Positions 43,694 through 52,760 are shown, counted from the stretch's first letter. The stretch is 64,000 bases of DNA from Chitinophaga sp. Cy-1792 (GCF_011752935.1 NZ_VWWO01000002.1:1922001-1986000), one strand, 5' to 3'. The notes: generated by a model from the letters alone, not told the origin. Made by a program: numbers and translations.

Positions 43694-44425
43694 ATGCCAT
43701 CCGTATTAATACTTGGCGCCGGGTCTGATATGGCGGTAGCCATAGCCCGTGCGTATGCCTCCAGAAAATATGATTTACAACTGGCAGCCCGCAGCGGCCA
43801 GGCGTTAATTCCCTTACAACAGGACCTGCAGATACGCCATAGTGTAAATGTAACCGTACACGATTTTGACGCCACCGCTTTTAATTCACATGCAGCTTTT
43901 TATGAACAGCTTCCGGTAATCCCCGATATCAGCATCTGTGTATTCGGCTACCTGGGCGACCAGGAAAAAGCCGAAACCAACTGGCTGGAAGCAGAACGTA
44001 TCATTAACAGTAACTATACCGGCGCAGTCAGCATCCTCAATATCATTGCAGAACGCTATATTACCAAAGGCAGCGGCACGATCATAGGTATCAGCTCCGT
44101 AGCCGGCGAACGCGGGCGCATGAGCAACTATATATACGGCAGCGCCAAAGCCGGCTTCTCCGCCTATTTGAGTGGACTGAGAAACAGGTTGTTCCATAAA
44201 GGTATCCATGTGATGAGTGTACAGCCAGGCTTTGTTAATACACAGATGACACAGCATCTGGCACTCCCTCCGCTCCTGACAGCCCAGCCCGAAGCAGTAG
44301 CTGCCGCCGTGCTGAAAGCAGCAGATAAAAAGAAGAATACCCTCTTCGTTAAGTGGCACTGGAAATATATTATGCTGATCATCAGAAATATACCGGAAGG
44401 TATGTTCAAAAAACTGAAGCTATGA
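43694..44425 (+). CDS. DprE2-like SDR (keto-ribose reductase)
   Basis: 243 residues. NAD(P)-binding start VLILGAGSDMAVAIARAYAS near 4-23. The short-chain dehydrogenase active site is YIYGSAKAGFSAYLSGL near 142-158 (Tyr-x3-Lys). SVQPGFVNTQMTQHL follows. The cluster position and the GAGSDMA start match DprE2, the NADH-dependent partner that reduces the 2-keto intermediate of DprE1 to the arabino form. The gene is 36 bp after the oxidase gene, and its stop overlaps the start of the HAD gene (ATGA). Confidence 0.9.
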   Translation: MPSVLILGAGSDMAVAIARAYASRKYDLQLAARSGQALIPLQQDLQIRHSVNVTVHDFDATAFNSHAAFYEQLPVIPDISICVFGYLGDQEKAETNWLEAERIINSNYTGAVSILNIIAERYITKGSGTIIGISSVAGERGRMSNYIYGSAKAGFSAYLSGLRNRLFHKGIHVMSVQPGFVNTQMTQHLALPPLLTAQPEAVAAAVLKAADKKKNTLFVKWHWKYIMLIIRNIPEGMFKKLKL

Positions 44426-45015
44426 CCATAGCATTCTTTGATTTCGATGGTACTATAACGGATACGGATACACTCTGGCAGATAATCCGTTTCCAGAAAG
44501 GCAACGGAGCCATGTACCGGGGTGTATTGCAACTGCTTCCAGGCCTGCTTCAATTAAAATTGAAACTGATCCCGGCACAGCAAATGAAGGAGAAAGTATT
44601 AAGGCATTTCTTTGCTGGCATGAAGGAAAGCGATTTCCAGGCTGGATGCAATGCCTTCTGTGAAGAGGCACTCCCGAAAATGATCCGTCCCCAGGCGTTA
44701 AAGGCTATCCGTGAGCACCAGCAGGCCGGACATGAAGTAGTGGTCGTAACGGCATCTGCCTATAACTGGGTAGCGCCCTGGTGCCAGCGGCTAAATATCC
44801 GATGCATAGGTTCCCTGCTGGAAGTAACGGATGAGGCTATTACCGGTAAACTGCAGGGAATCAACTGTAATGGTGAAGAAAAAGTAAACAGGATCAAACA
44901 GGTCTATCACCTGAACGATTATACGGAGATATATGCCTATGGTGACAGCAGCGGGGATAAACCAATGCTGGCACTGGCGGGTAACAAAAGCTCCTTCCGC
45001 CCTTTCCGGAACTGA
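44422..45015 (+). CDS. HAD-IB phosphatase (putative DPPR-5'-phosphatase role)
   Basis: About 197 residues from ATG 44422; a longer frame begins inside the SDR gene at 44353. HAD motifs: FFDFDGTITDTDTL near 4-17, VVVTASAYNWVAPW near 109-122 and the motif YAYGDSSGDKPML near 171-183. The family includes phosphoserine phosphatase and other small-molecule phosphatases. In this cluster the missing step is removal of the 5-phosphate from polyprenylphosphoryl-5-phosphoribose, and the ATGA overlap with the DprE2 gene argues for that job. The role is inferred. A terminator follows. Confidence 0.85.
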   Translation: MTIAFFDFDGTITDTDTLWQIIRFQKGNGAMYRGVLQLLPGLLQLKLKLIPAQQMKEKVLRHFFAGMKESDFQAGCNAFCEEALPKMIRPQALKAIREHQQAGHEVVVVTASAYNWVAPWCQRLNIRCIGSLLEVTDEAITGKLQGINCNGEEKVNRIKQVYHLNDYTEIYAYGDSSGDKPMLALAGNKSSFRPFRN

Positions 45016-45039
45016 CCGAAGCGTTGATACCAACCTCAT

Positions 45040-45083
45040 AATAAACAGAACGACCTGCCAATTGGCAGGTCGTTCTGTTTATT
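45040..45083. terminator. Very strong bidirectional terminator
   Basis: 21-bp perfect stem (45040-45060 with 45063-45083) with A- and T-tracts, between the convergent HAD and desaturase genes. Confidence 0.92.
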
Positions 45084-45105
45084 GATACGGATTGATTGTG
45101 GTGTA

Positions 45106-45885
45106 TTAAGCCGCTTTCGCTTTTTTCATCTGCGCCGGAGTAACCATGGCAGGCTTCAGTTTAATGATTCCGACAACATTCAGGAGTTTCATCACCTGGT
45201 AGCTAGGATCGAATTCATACCACTTCTTAGCGAAGTTAGGACTGTCTTTAAACTTGTGGTGGTTGTTCTGGAACAGTTCACCCAGGAGAATGATACCCCA
45301 TGGAGAAGTATTTTTAGATTTATCACCGTTATCGAAGTTGCTGTAACCATATTTGTGACCACACCAGTTTACCACTGCACCTTGTACAGGCCCCATCAGG
45401 AAGTGGATAGGCAGCAGTAAATAAAGATACCACATACCGGTTGGAACGAATGCTACATAGAAAGCAATATATAAAGCCATCCATGCAAGACGGGTAAAGT
45501 TGTTATCACCAAATTTGTCCATTGCATCCCATCTTGGTAAAGGCTCCTCCAGGAATTTCTTATCTACCTTGCTGGTATCATGTAAGAAACCGTTGTAAAT
45601 AGTACGGGTATGTACCATCATACTCCATACATCCTTGAAGAAGTGCGGAGAATGCGGATCATGCTCTGTGTCACTGAATTCGTGGTGCATACGGTGCATT
45701 ACACCATACGCTCTCGGAACCAGGTAGGACGAACCCTGGAAAAACCAGGTACAGAAGTAAAAAAAGCGTTCCCAGAATTTACTGGTAGTGTACATCTGGT
45801 GAGACGCATATCTGTGTAAATAAAATGTGTGAAAGAACAAAGATGCGAACCAATGCACACAAAAGAATATCAGGATTGCTGTCAT
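45106..45885 (-). CDS. Acyl-lipid/acyl-CoA fatty-acid desaturase
   Basis: About 259 residues. The three histidine clusters of membrane desaturases are present: HRYASH near 25-30, HRMHHEFSD near 63-71 and HNNHHKF near 210-216, each expected to hold the di-iron centre. Four hydrophobic stretches surround them. The enzyme would introduce a double bond into saturated acyl chains, most likely palmitoyl or stearoyl, to adjust membrane fluidity. A longer TTG frame starts at 45909; the promoter at 45917-45945 would put that start at the transcription start itself, so ATG 45885 is chosen. Confidence 0.9.
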   Translation of the reverse strand: MTAILIFFCVHWFASLFFHTFYLHRYASHQMYTTSKFWERFFYFCTWFFQGSSYLVPRAYGVMHRMHHEFSDTEHDPHSPHFFKDVWSMMVHTRTIYNGFLHDTSKVDKKFLEEPLPRWDAMDKFGDNNFTRLAWMALYIAFYVAFVPTGMWYLYLLLPIHFLMGPVQGAVVNWCGHKYGYSNFDNGDKSKNTSPWGIILLGELFQNNHHKFKDSPNFAKKWYEFDPSYQVMKLLNVVGIIKLKPAMVTPAQMKKAKAA

Positions 45886-45916
45886 TTCTGTTTTTATAAA
45901 AGTTGACAATAATCAC

Positions 45917-45945
45917 CAAAGATAGCCTAATAAACTGTAAGTCAA
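45917..45945 (-). promoter_or_regulatory. Promoter of the desaturase gene
   Basis: Minus strand TTG (45943-45945), 18-nt spacer, TATCTTTG (45917-45924). Start near 45910; leader about 25 nt. Confidence 0.55.
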
Positions 45946-45992
45946 CTCAATTTATCCCGTTTAATACCCAATAAAATGTTAAAATAAATAAA

Positions 45993-47639
45993 TTATATTC
46001 TTTTCTTGACCCTGCGTAACTCCAGCAGGTTCAATCCATTGCTTTTCAGATTTTCTACATTGGGCTGGATAAGATGGATCACTTCGTCATAAAATAAAGG
46101 TACCACCGGTGCTTCTTCCACGATTATTTTATCCATCTCCTGGTAGAGATGATAGCGTATGCTGTCGTTTTGTTCTGCCATAGCTTCCAGGTACAATTTA
46201 TCGTAGGCACTGTTCTTAAACCGCGTATAGTTTGGTGGTGCAGGGTTCTGCCCATAGAACATGGCCAGGTAGCTCTCCGCATCCGGGTAATCGGCAATCC
46301 AGCTGCCACGGAAAAACATCGCCTGTGATTTGGCGGTTTGCTCCAGCAGCAAACTTTTCTGTATCACCTCTACCTGTATACGAACACCTATCTCCTGCAA
46401 CTGGTTAGCTACATAGTTGGCCAGGTCTGCATATATAGGTATAGACAACAGTTTGATAACGGGCAGGCCCTGTCCGTCCGGGAAACCGGCTTCTTTCAGT
46501 AATGCCCTGGCTTTTGCCGGGTTATAGCTATAGCCTTTCACCAGCGCTGCATCAAAGGAAGGCAATCCGGCAGGAACAAACCCTGATGTTGCCGGCTGTC
46601 CGATACTATTCCGCAGATAGGTCATCATCTTCACCCGGTCAAAACCATAGTTAATGGCCTGTCTAATCTTTTTATAGCGAAGCGGGGAAGTCTTTACCAC
46701 TTCCAGCGCCGTATCGTTTAATATACCCAGGTATTCTGTGTTCAGATAGGAATGTTTGTCCAGCACCATTTTGCCTTTCCATTCCGGCTTCAGGTTGCCT
46801 GTTTTGGTGAGCACCTCATCCTTGAAGCTGGCATCCAGGTCGTTCATGAAGTCGAGCTGTCCCTGGCGGAACAACAGAAACTCTGTGGCCTTGCTCTCCA
46901 GGAAACTTATCTGTACAGCATCCAGGTAAGGCAATGGTGCACCGGCACTGTCTTTCTCAAAATAGTGCGGGTTACGGTGTAATACCAGTGCCTGGCCTTC
47001 GTCCCAGAGGAAATACTGAAAAGGTCCGGTACCGCAGGGATGGTTACGGAAGTCCTTACCGTATTTGGCGATGGCTTCATGAGGCACTACCGAACAGTAT
47101 TGCATACTGAGTATGCCCAGTATCGGGTGGAATGGCTCAAACAGACGAAGCTGAAATGTGGAGTCGTTCAGGGCAACAAAGCCGCTGTCTTTATCCAGGC
47201 GACCATTAAAGATCCAGGCACCCGGCGAGGCCGTGGCAGGGTCCATGATACGGCGCAAACTATACACCACATCACCGGCGGTCATTTTCCTTCCTTTCCC
47301 TCCGGGAAATATGTCATTGTCCTGGAAGTATACATCTGTACGCAGGTGAAAGGTAATCACCCGATGGTCTGCCGATTCCTCCCAGTGGCTTGCCAGTGAT
47401 GGGCGCATCTGCAGGTTTTCATCTGGTTCTACCAGTGTATTATATATCTGCCTCACCGCCCAGATAACGGATTGATTACGGGCAAAGGCGGGGTCCAGGC
47501 TGGTAATACCTTCCACCTGGTTATAGCGGAATACCTGCTTTCCACTGTCTGCCTGCGGTCCACAACTACCTATACCGCCCAATAGCAAGGCCGCTACAAA
47601 AAATCTACCGATAAACGCCTGACAATAATTACTTTTCAT
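45993..47639 (-). CDS. Peptide-type ABC transporter substrate-binding lipoprotein (SBP family 5)
   Basis: 548 residues. A lipoprotein signal peptide ends in GGIGSC (Cys at about 26). The SBP_bac_5 (OppA/DppA) fold follows: TSLDPAFARNQSVIWAVRQIYNTLVEPDENLQ near 47-78 and YSLRRIMDPATA near 128-139, and DYPDAESYLAMFYGQNPAPPNYTRF near 450-474. Such proteins capture oligopeptides or nickel for an ABC importer. No permease or ATPase gene is adjacent, so its transporter must be encoded elsewhere. It is divergent from the M1 peptidase with 46 bp between starts, which may hint at peptide use. Confidence 0.9.
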   Translation of the reverse strand: MKSNYCQAFIGRFFVAALLLGGIGSCGPQADSGKQVFRYNQVEGITSLDPAFARNQSVIWAVRQIYNTLVEPDENLQMRPSLASHWEESADHRVITFHLRTDVYFQDNDIFPGGKGRKMTAGDVVYSLRRIMDPATASPGAWIFNGRLDKDSGFVALNDSTFQLRLFEPFHPILGILSMQYCSVVPHEAIAKYGKDFRNHPCGTGPFQYFLWDEGQALVLHRNPHYFEKDSAGAPLPYLDAVQISFLESKATEFLLFRQGQLDFMNDLDASFKDEVLTKTGNLKPEWKGKMVLDKHSYLNTEYLGILNDTALEVVKTSPLRYKKIRQAINYGFDRVKMMTYLRNSIGQPATSGFVPAGLPSFDAALVKGYSYNPAKARALLKEAGFPDGQGLPVIKLLSIPIYADLANYVANQLQEIGVRIQVEVIQKSLLLEQTAKSQAMFFRGSWIADYPDAESYLAMFYGQNPAPPNYTRFKNSAYDKLYLEAMAEQNDSIRYHLYQEMDKIIVEEAPVVPLFYDEVIHLIQPNVENLKSNGLNLLELRRVKKRI

Positions 47640-47685
47640 TTGGCAGTAAATTAATATCTTTCACCCACATTAAACAGACACAATT

Positions 47686-49341
47686 ATGCGCGGCATTAAA
47701 TTGCTTTGCCTGGCTTTATTATTTTCCAGTGCTGCATTTGCTCAGAAACAGTATACCCATGCCGACACGCTTCGGGGCAGCATTACGCCACAGCGTGCCT
47801 GGTGGGATGTTCAGTATTATGACCTGCATGTAACAGTAGACCCTCCCGATAGCACTTTTACCGGTTTCAACACGATTACCTATAATGTATTAAAACCCGA
47901 TTCCATCATGCAGATAGACCTGCAGGAACCTATGGAAATCGATAGCGTATTACAGGATAAACATACATTGACATTTACCCGCGATGGTAATGCCTTTTTT
48001 ATTAACCTGAAGAAACCACAGATCGCTAAGAAAGCAGATAAGATTACCATCTTCTTTCATGGCAAACCAAAGGTAGCCGTGAAAGCGCCGTGGGATGGCG
48101 GTGTAGTCTGGGGGAAAGATAAAGAAAACCGTCCGTGGATAGCTACTGCCTGCCAGGGATTGGGCGCCAGTGTCTGGTGGCCCAATAAAGATCACCAGAG
48201 TGATGAGCCGGACAACGGTATGACCATCGCGCTGACGGTACCCAATGAACTGAAAGGCGTTTCCAATGGCCGCCTGAAAAAGACGTTCCCTAATGCGGAT
48301 GGCACGACCACCTATACCTGGATGGTGACCAATCCCATCAACAACTATGATGTGTCGGTCAACATCGGGAACTATACAGAAATAAAAGACAGCTATAGCG
48401 GCGAAGGCGGAAAGCTGGACCTCAGCTACTGGGTACTGGACTATAACGTAGATACCGCCAAAGTACACTTCGAAGTAGTGAAGCCTATGCTGAAATGCTT
48501 TGAATACTGGTTTGGAAAATATCCTTTCTATAAAGACAGCTATAAGCTGGTAGAGGTACCTTTCCTGGGGATGGAACACCAGAGCGCCGTTGCCTATGGC
48601 AATAAGTTCAAAATGGGTTACCTGGGCAGGGATCTTTCCGGCACCGGGTGGGGACTGAAATGGGACTTTATTATTGTACATGAAAGCGGCCACGAATGGT
48701 TCGGTAATAATATAACCACCAAAGACCTGGCAGATATGTGGGTACATGAATCCTTCACCAATTACTCCGAAACGCTCTTTACTACCTGCCAGTACGGCGC
48801 TAAAGCAGGGAATGAATATGTACAGGGAAGCAGGCATAATATCACCAACGACGAGCCTATCATTCCTGCCTATAACGTAAATGCTGAAGGCAGTGGCGAT
48901 ATGTACTACAAAGGCGCCAACATGATCCATATGATCCGTCAGATAATGGGAAATGACGAAGCCTTCCGTCAGCTGTTGCGCGGACTGAATAAAACCTTCT
49001 GGCATCAGACCGTTACCGGCAGACAGGTTCAGGATTATATCAACAATTTTGTCGGTATTAACCTGGATAAAATGTACGAGCAATATCTTACCACTACACA
49101 AATACCAACCCTTGAATACCGCATTACCGGCCAGCAGCTGCAATTCCGCTGGGTAGATGCTGTAAAGGATTTCAATATGCCGGTAAAGGTAAAACTCAAT
49201 GCCAGTGGCTACACCCTTATCTATCCAGGTACCTTATGGCATACCGCCGTACTGACGCTGGATAAGCCGGAAGATTTTGAGGTGGACCCTAATTTCTATA
49301 TAAATGTGAAAAATGTAAAAGACGTGAAGAAAGCGAAATAA
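47686..49341 (+). CDS. M1-family aminopeptidase, secreted
   Basis: 551 residues with a signal peptide (LLCLALLFSSAAFAQ). Zinc aminopeptidase of the gluzincin type: the exopeptidase loop LGMEHQSAVAYG near 297-308, the zinc motif HESGHEW near 335-341, with the third zinc ligand Glu in WVHESFTNYSE near 360-370. It is shorter than full ERAP-type M1 enzymes because the C-terminal helical domain is missing or reduced. It releases N-terminal residues from peptides in the periplasm. The terminator at 49367-49396 follows. Confidence 0.92.
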   Translation: MRGIKLLCLALLFSSAAFAQKQYTHADTLRGSITPQRAWWDVQYYDLHVTVDPPDSTFTGFNTITYNVLKPDSIMQIDLQEPMEIDSVLQDKHTLTFTRDGNAFFINLKKPQIAKKADKITIFFHGKPKVAVKAPWDGGVVWGKDKENRPWIATACQGLGASVWWPNKDHQSDEPDNGMTIALTVPNELKGVSNGRLKKTFPNADGTTTYTWMVTNPINNYDVSVNIGNYTEIKDSYSGEGGKLDLSYWVLDYNVDTAKVHFEVVKPMLKCFEYWFGKYPFYKDSYKLVEVPFLGMEHQSAVAYGNKFKMGYLGRDLSGTGWGLKWDFIIVHESGHEWFGNNITTKDLADMWVHESFTNYSETLFTTCQYGAKAGNEYVQGSRHNITNDEPIIPAYNVNAEGSGDMYYKGANMIHMIRQIMGNDEAFRQLLRGLNKTFWHQTVTGRQVQDYINNFVGINLDKMYEQYLTTTQIPTLEYRITGQQLQFRWVDAVKDFNMPVKVKLNASGYTLIYPGTLWHTAVLTLDKPEDFEVDPNFYINVKNVKDVKKAK

Positions 49342-49366
49342 CGACGCTACAGCAGCTTAAAAATAT

Positions 49367-49396
49367 AAAGGCAACCGGCTATGGCCGGTTGCCTTT
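49367..49396. terminator. Bidirectional terminator
   Basis: 13-bp perfect stem (49367-49379 with 49384-49396), TATG loop, T-run after. It separates the M1 gene from the convergent oxidoreductase. Confidence 0.92.
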
Positions 49397-49406
49397 TTTA
49401 ATGCGT

Positions 49407-50066
49407 TTATTTTTTCAGCAGTTTAAATGCATGTTCTCTACTGTTATTAAGAAAGGCATATGCTTCCCAGAGTACTGCCAGTGGCTCAATGTTGCGGCTC
49501 ATCTCAATATTTCCCATGTCTGCAACATCGTGCCAGCCCATCTGGTGGAGCAGGTTGACAACCGTTCTTTTGGCAATATGGTTATTGCCGGCAATAAACA
49601 TGGTGGGAGCACCTTCCTTGAAGGCAGGGAGTAACATATGTTCGTGGCCTATACAGCTAAGTGCCTTCACAACGGAAGAATCTGGTGGCAGCCAGGCCTG
49701 GATCTGCTCTCCGGCAGAATGATTATGCCCGATGACAAGCGTCATGCGGCCATTTTCGTCGGGGCCTTTGCCATCGATCGGATTGGTGACGTCGACGACG
49801 GTTTTGTTTTTAAAATTCCAGACGCCGGCAGCTTCTATAGCCTTTTTGGTACCTGTCCACCGGGTACATATCAGCATCAGGTCCCCGAATTCGGCGGCTT
49901 GCCTGAATGTACCGATGGCGGCCTGGTTACCCAGGCGTTTGGCCCATTGCTGCAACGACTCTTTAGCCGGGTTTCTGGTACCAATAGTAATGTGATGACC
50001 TGTCTGAATAAGGCCTTTACCGAGTGTGAGTCCTACAGGACCACTTCCCAGGATGCCGATCTTCAT
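49407..50066 (-). CDS. NADPH-dependent F420 reductase-like (NAD(P)-binding) protein
   Basis: 219 residues from Met 50066; a longer frame from 50129 adds a non-homologous hydrophobic extension. Rossmann start MKIGILGSGPVGLTLGKGLI, then TIGTRNPAKESLQQWA near 29-44 and VVDVTNPIDGKGP near 93-105. The family is named for coenzyme F420 reduction, but Bacteroidota lack that cofactor as a rule, so another NADPH substrate is likely. A hairpin follows upstream of the MqnA gene. Confidence 0.83.
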   Translation of the reverse strand: MKIGILGSGPVGLTLGKGLIQTGHHITIGTRNPAKESLQQWAKRLGNQAAIGTFRQAAEFGDLMLICTRWTGTKKAIEAAGVWNFKNKTVVDVTNPIDGKGPDENGRMTLVIGHNHSAGEQIQAWLPPDSSVVKALSCIGHEHMLLPAFKEGAPTMFIAGNNHIAKRTVVNLLHQMGWHDVADMGNIEMSRNIEPLAVLWEAYAFLNNSREHAFKLLKK

Positions 50067-50139
50067 AGCCCATAAAATAATTGGGTGAATAATGAAGATA
50101 CTGAAAATTCCGGTACCCGCAAAAGACAATAACCGGGCA

Positions 50140-50190
50140 TAAAAATAGCTGTTGGGTCACCGGCTTTGGTGGCCCATCAGCTATTTTTAT
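50140..50190. terminator. Hairpin after mqnA
   Basis: Long near-perfect stem (50140-50161 with 50169-50190), T-rich right arm; it ends the mqnA transcript before the downstream oxidoreductase. Confidence 0.85.
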
Positions 50191-50204
50191 CGTATGATAA
50201 TTAC

Positions 50205-50957
50205 CTATGCCTGTTGTTCTGCCAGCAGGTAGCCCAGGAACTTCTGCATTCCCTGGCGTTTTGCCGGTGTCAGCGGGTAGCTGATATTCTGCACATAGTA
50301 AGTAGTGAGATCATATACATCATATGGGTTCTCTGCCACTACCGCAGGAATATTCTGGATACCAATGCCAGTGGCATTATTGAAAGCATCCGTGAATTCT
50401 TTCGGTAATGGTTTGTTGCTGATCCATGCCGCAAATACGAAAGGAAGGCTGGTAAAGCGCATCCAGTGTTCTGCCAGGTCATAGATAAACGGAGAGATAT
50501 GTCTTTGCTTCAAAGCACGGTCACCAATAACCAATCCGGCATCAGTGCCTTTAATATTGGATTCATAGTCACCATTGGTGGCAATAAACTCAACATCCAG
50601 TTTCCAGTATTCACGCACCAGCACTTTCAGGAGCGCTACAGAGGTACGGCTCTGGTAATCCAGGTAAATTCTCTTTATCTCATGTAAAGGCACTTCACTA
50701 TACAAACACACGGAAGCAACCGGTCCTTCTGCACCAATACAGTAATCTGCAATGATATGATATTCCTTCAGCTTAGGTATGATGGCTACCGGTACCAGCG
50801 CCACGTCTACGTCTCCATCTATCAGTTGCTGCGCTATCTTAGCCGGATAATCCATTGATAATTCCATCATCTCCAAGACCGGATGATTCCTGAATCCATA
50901 CAATAAAGGCTTTGTATTCAAATAACTTACAGCCGCTACTTTTACTTTCTGTTCCAA
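50205..50957 (-). CDS. mqnA: Chorismate dehydratase MqnA (futalosine menaquinone pathway)
   Basis: 250 residues. Periplasmic-binding-protein-like fold adapted to catalysis: VSYLNTKPLLYGF near 10-22, the DVDVALVPVAIIPKL segment near 49-63, GPVASVCLYSEVP near 78-90 and LDYQSRTSVALLKVL near 98-112. It dehydrates chorismate to 3-enolpyruvylbenzoate, the first step of the futalosine route to menaquinone. It is divergent from purB, with overlapping promoters (see 50941-50985). Confidence 0.9.
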   Translation of the reverse strand: MEQKVKVAAVSYLNTKPLLYGFRNHPVLEMMELSMDYPAKIAQQLIDGDVDVALVPVAIIPKLKEYHIIADYCIGAEGPVASVCLYSEVPLHEIKRIYLDYQSRTSVALLKVLVREYWKLDVEFIATNGDYESNIKGTDAGLVIGDRALKQRHISPFIYDLAEHWMRFTSLPFVFAAWISNKPLPKEFTDAFNNATGIGIQNIPAVVAENPYDVYDLTTYYVQNISYPLTPAKRQGMQKFLGYLLAEQQA

Positions 50958-50971
50958 TTTCTGTAATTTTG
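50941..50971 (+). promoter_or_regulatory. Promoter of purB
   Basis: TTTA (50941-50944), 19-nt spacer, exact TAATTTTG (50964-50971). Start near 50978, leader about 15 nt. Confidence 0.5.
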
Positions 50972-50977
50972 AAGCTG

Positions 50978-50985
50978 CAAAAGTA
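50978..50985 (-). promoter_or_regulatory. -7 element of mqnA
   Basis: Minus-strand TACTTTTG, exact consensus; start near 50971, overlapping the purB element on the other strand. The -33 is poor. Confidence 0.45.
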
Positions 50986-50992
50986 ACTAATT

Positions 50993-52330
50993 ATGCAATT
51001 ACAACCATTAACTGCCATTTCACCTTTGGACGGGCGCTATCGCAAGCAACTGGACGAGCTGGCCAATTATTTCTCTGAATTTGCGTTGATCCGTTACCGT
51101 GTGATGGTAGAGGTGGAATACTTTATTGCGCTGTCGGAACAGAAAATCTTTACCCTGCCAAAGGCTAAAGTACCTGCCCTGCGTAAGATCTACCAGGAGT
51201 TCACGGTTGAGAATGCACAACTGATCAAAGACACCGAGAAGATCACCAATCACGACGTGAAAGCCGTGGAGTATTTCCTGAAGAATGAAATGAAGAACCT
51301 GGGTCTGGAAGACAAACTGGAATGGGTACACTTCGGCCTCACCTCTCAGGACATCAACAACACCGCTACCCCACTGTTCTGGAAAGATGCCATCGAGCAC
51401 GTTTACATGCCGGCACTGGCCAACCTCGTGCTGGAACTGGGTAAAATGGCCAAAGCATGGATGAAGATCCCTATGCTGGCACGTACACACGGACAACCAG
51501 CTTCTCCTACCATCCTCGGTAAAGAAATCATGGTGTTCGTAGAAAGACTGGAAGGACAAATCAAACTGCTGGGCGAAATTCCTTTCGCAGCCAAGTTTGG
51601 TGGTGCTACCGGTAACTTTAACGCCCACCACGTGGCATTCCCTAAAATCAACTGGGAGAAATTCGGCGAGAAATTCGTAAACACAACCCTGGGCCTGCAA
51701 CGTATGCAGTTTACTACTCAGATTGAACATTACGATAATATCTCCGCTCAGTTTGATGCACTCAAACGTATCAATACCATCCTTATCGATTTCTGCCGTG
51801 ATATCTGGACTTACATCTCCATGGATTACTTTAAACAGAAAATCAAGAAAGATGAAGTTGGCTCCTCTGCCATGCCGCACAAAGTAAATCCTATCGACTT
51901 TGAAAATGCAGAAGGTAACCTGGGACTGGCAAATGCTATTTTTGAACACCTGAGTGCGAAGCTGCCAATTTCCCGCCTGCAACGCGACCTGACCGATTCT
52001 ACCGTGCTGCGCAACCTGGGCGTTCCGTTCGGACATACCCTGCTGGCTACCAAATCCATCCAGAAAGGCCTGTCTAAACTGATCCTCAATGAAGCGAAAC
52101 TCAAGGAAGATCTGGAAAACACCTGGGCAGTAGTAGCAGAAGCTATTCAGACCGTATTACGCCGTGAGAACTATCCACAGCCATACGAGGCACTGAAAGC
52201 CCTGACCCGTGGCGGTGAAGGCATTACCAAACAAAGTATGCACAAATTCATCGATGGCCTTAAAATCAGTGCTGCACTGAAAAAAGAGTTAAAGGCAATC
52301 ACGCCGCATAACTATACCGGTATCTGGTAG
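50993..52330 (+). CDS. purB: Adenylosuccinate lyase
   Basis: 445 residues, of the E. coli-type PurB length. It splits adenylosuccinate to AMP and SAICAR to AICAR, two steps of purine synthesis. Family marks: ARTHGQPASPT near 162-172 and the signature SSAMPHKVNPIDFENAEGN near 289-307 with the catalytic Ser; FGLTSQDINNTATPL near 115-129 precedes them. The gene is single and ends in the hairpin at 52363-52395. Confidence 0.96.
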   Translation: MQLQPLTAISPLDGRYRKQLDELANYFSEFALIRYRVMVEVEYFIALSEQKIFTLPKAKVPALRKIYQEFTVENAQLIKDTEKITNHDVKAVEYFLKNEMKNLGLEDKLEWVHFGLTSQDINNTATPLFWKDAIEHVYMPALANLVLELGKMAKAWMKIPMLARTHGQPASPTILGKEIMVFVERLEGQIKLLGEIPFAAKFGGATGNFNAHHVAFPKINWEKFGEKFVNTTLGLQRMQFTTQIEHYDNISAQFDALKRINTILIDFCRDIWTYISMDYFKQKIKKDEVGSSAMPHKVNPIDFENAEGNLGLANAIFEHLSAKLPISRLQRDLTDSTVLRNLGVPFGHTLLATKSIQKGLSKLILNEAKLKEDLENTWAVVAEAIQTVLRRENYPQPYEALKALTRGGEGITKQSMHKFIDGLKISAALKKELKAITPHNYTGIW

Positions 52331-52362
52331 GCATCTGCAAAAATTATAACGATACAAAATAG

Positions 52363-52395
52363 CAACGGGGCCATGGCTGATGCCTGGCCCCGTTG
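52363..52395. terminator. Terminator after purB
   Basis: 11-bp perfect stem (52363-52373 with 52385-52395), 11-nt loop. It also lies 3' of the convergent small gene at 52431. Confidence 0.85.
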
Positions 52396-52430
52396 TCTTA
52401 AATAACTCCCGAAAGCAACTGAACAGATTC

Positions 52431-52760
52431 CTATAACTGTTCTATTACGAAAAATTTCTCTTCGGCCCTGCCGGCCATGGTTACACGAAAAATATAGTTT
52501 CCTGATGGTATACCTGTCAGTTTCACTGATTGCGCGGTATACAAACTTCCTGGTGCAAACGGTATAATCCGCACAGGAACCCGCTGCTCATTCAATACAG
52601 TCAGGGTGGTCTGCCCCTGATCCCCTATCATTGCAGAACGTATATGAAACATACGCTCATCACCTTGCTCCTGCCACATTGTACAAACAGTATCCCTGTT
52701 TACCGAAGTTACTGTTGCCAACTGAAATGTCATTAGTACCAGGCTTCCAAAACTCATCAT
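52431..52760 (-). CDS. Small secreted protein with T9SS-like C-terminus
   Basis: 109 residues; not recognised. A hydrophobic N-terminus (SFGSLVLMTFQLATVTS, about 3-19) could be a signal peptide. The last third (GIPSGNYIFRVTMAGRAEEKFFVIEQL) has the Gly-x-Y-x-hydrophobic...K-F rhythm of type IX secretion C-terminal sorting segments of Bacteroidota, but is short. A promoter at 52850-52880 supports expression. Function unknown. Confidence 0.55.
   Translation of the reverse strand: MMSFGSLVLMTFQLATVTSVNRDTVCTMWQEQGDERMFHIRSAMIGDQGQTTLTVLNEQRVPVRIIPFAPGSLYTAQSVKLTGIPSGNYIFRVTMAGRAEEKFFVIEQL

Noticed and set aside
47950..49143. 397-codon frame antisense to the M1 peptidase gene
   Set aside because: The sense frame carries the signal peptide and zinc motif; the antisense frame is a by-product of its codon use.
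51020..52036. 338-codon frame antisense to purB
   Set aside because: It is the complement of an unmistakable purB; nothing in it resembles a family.
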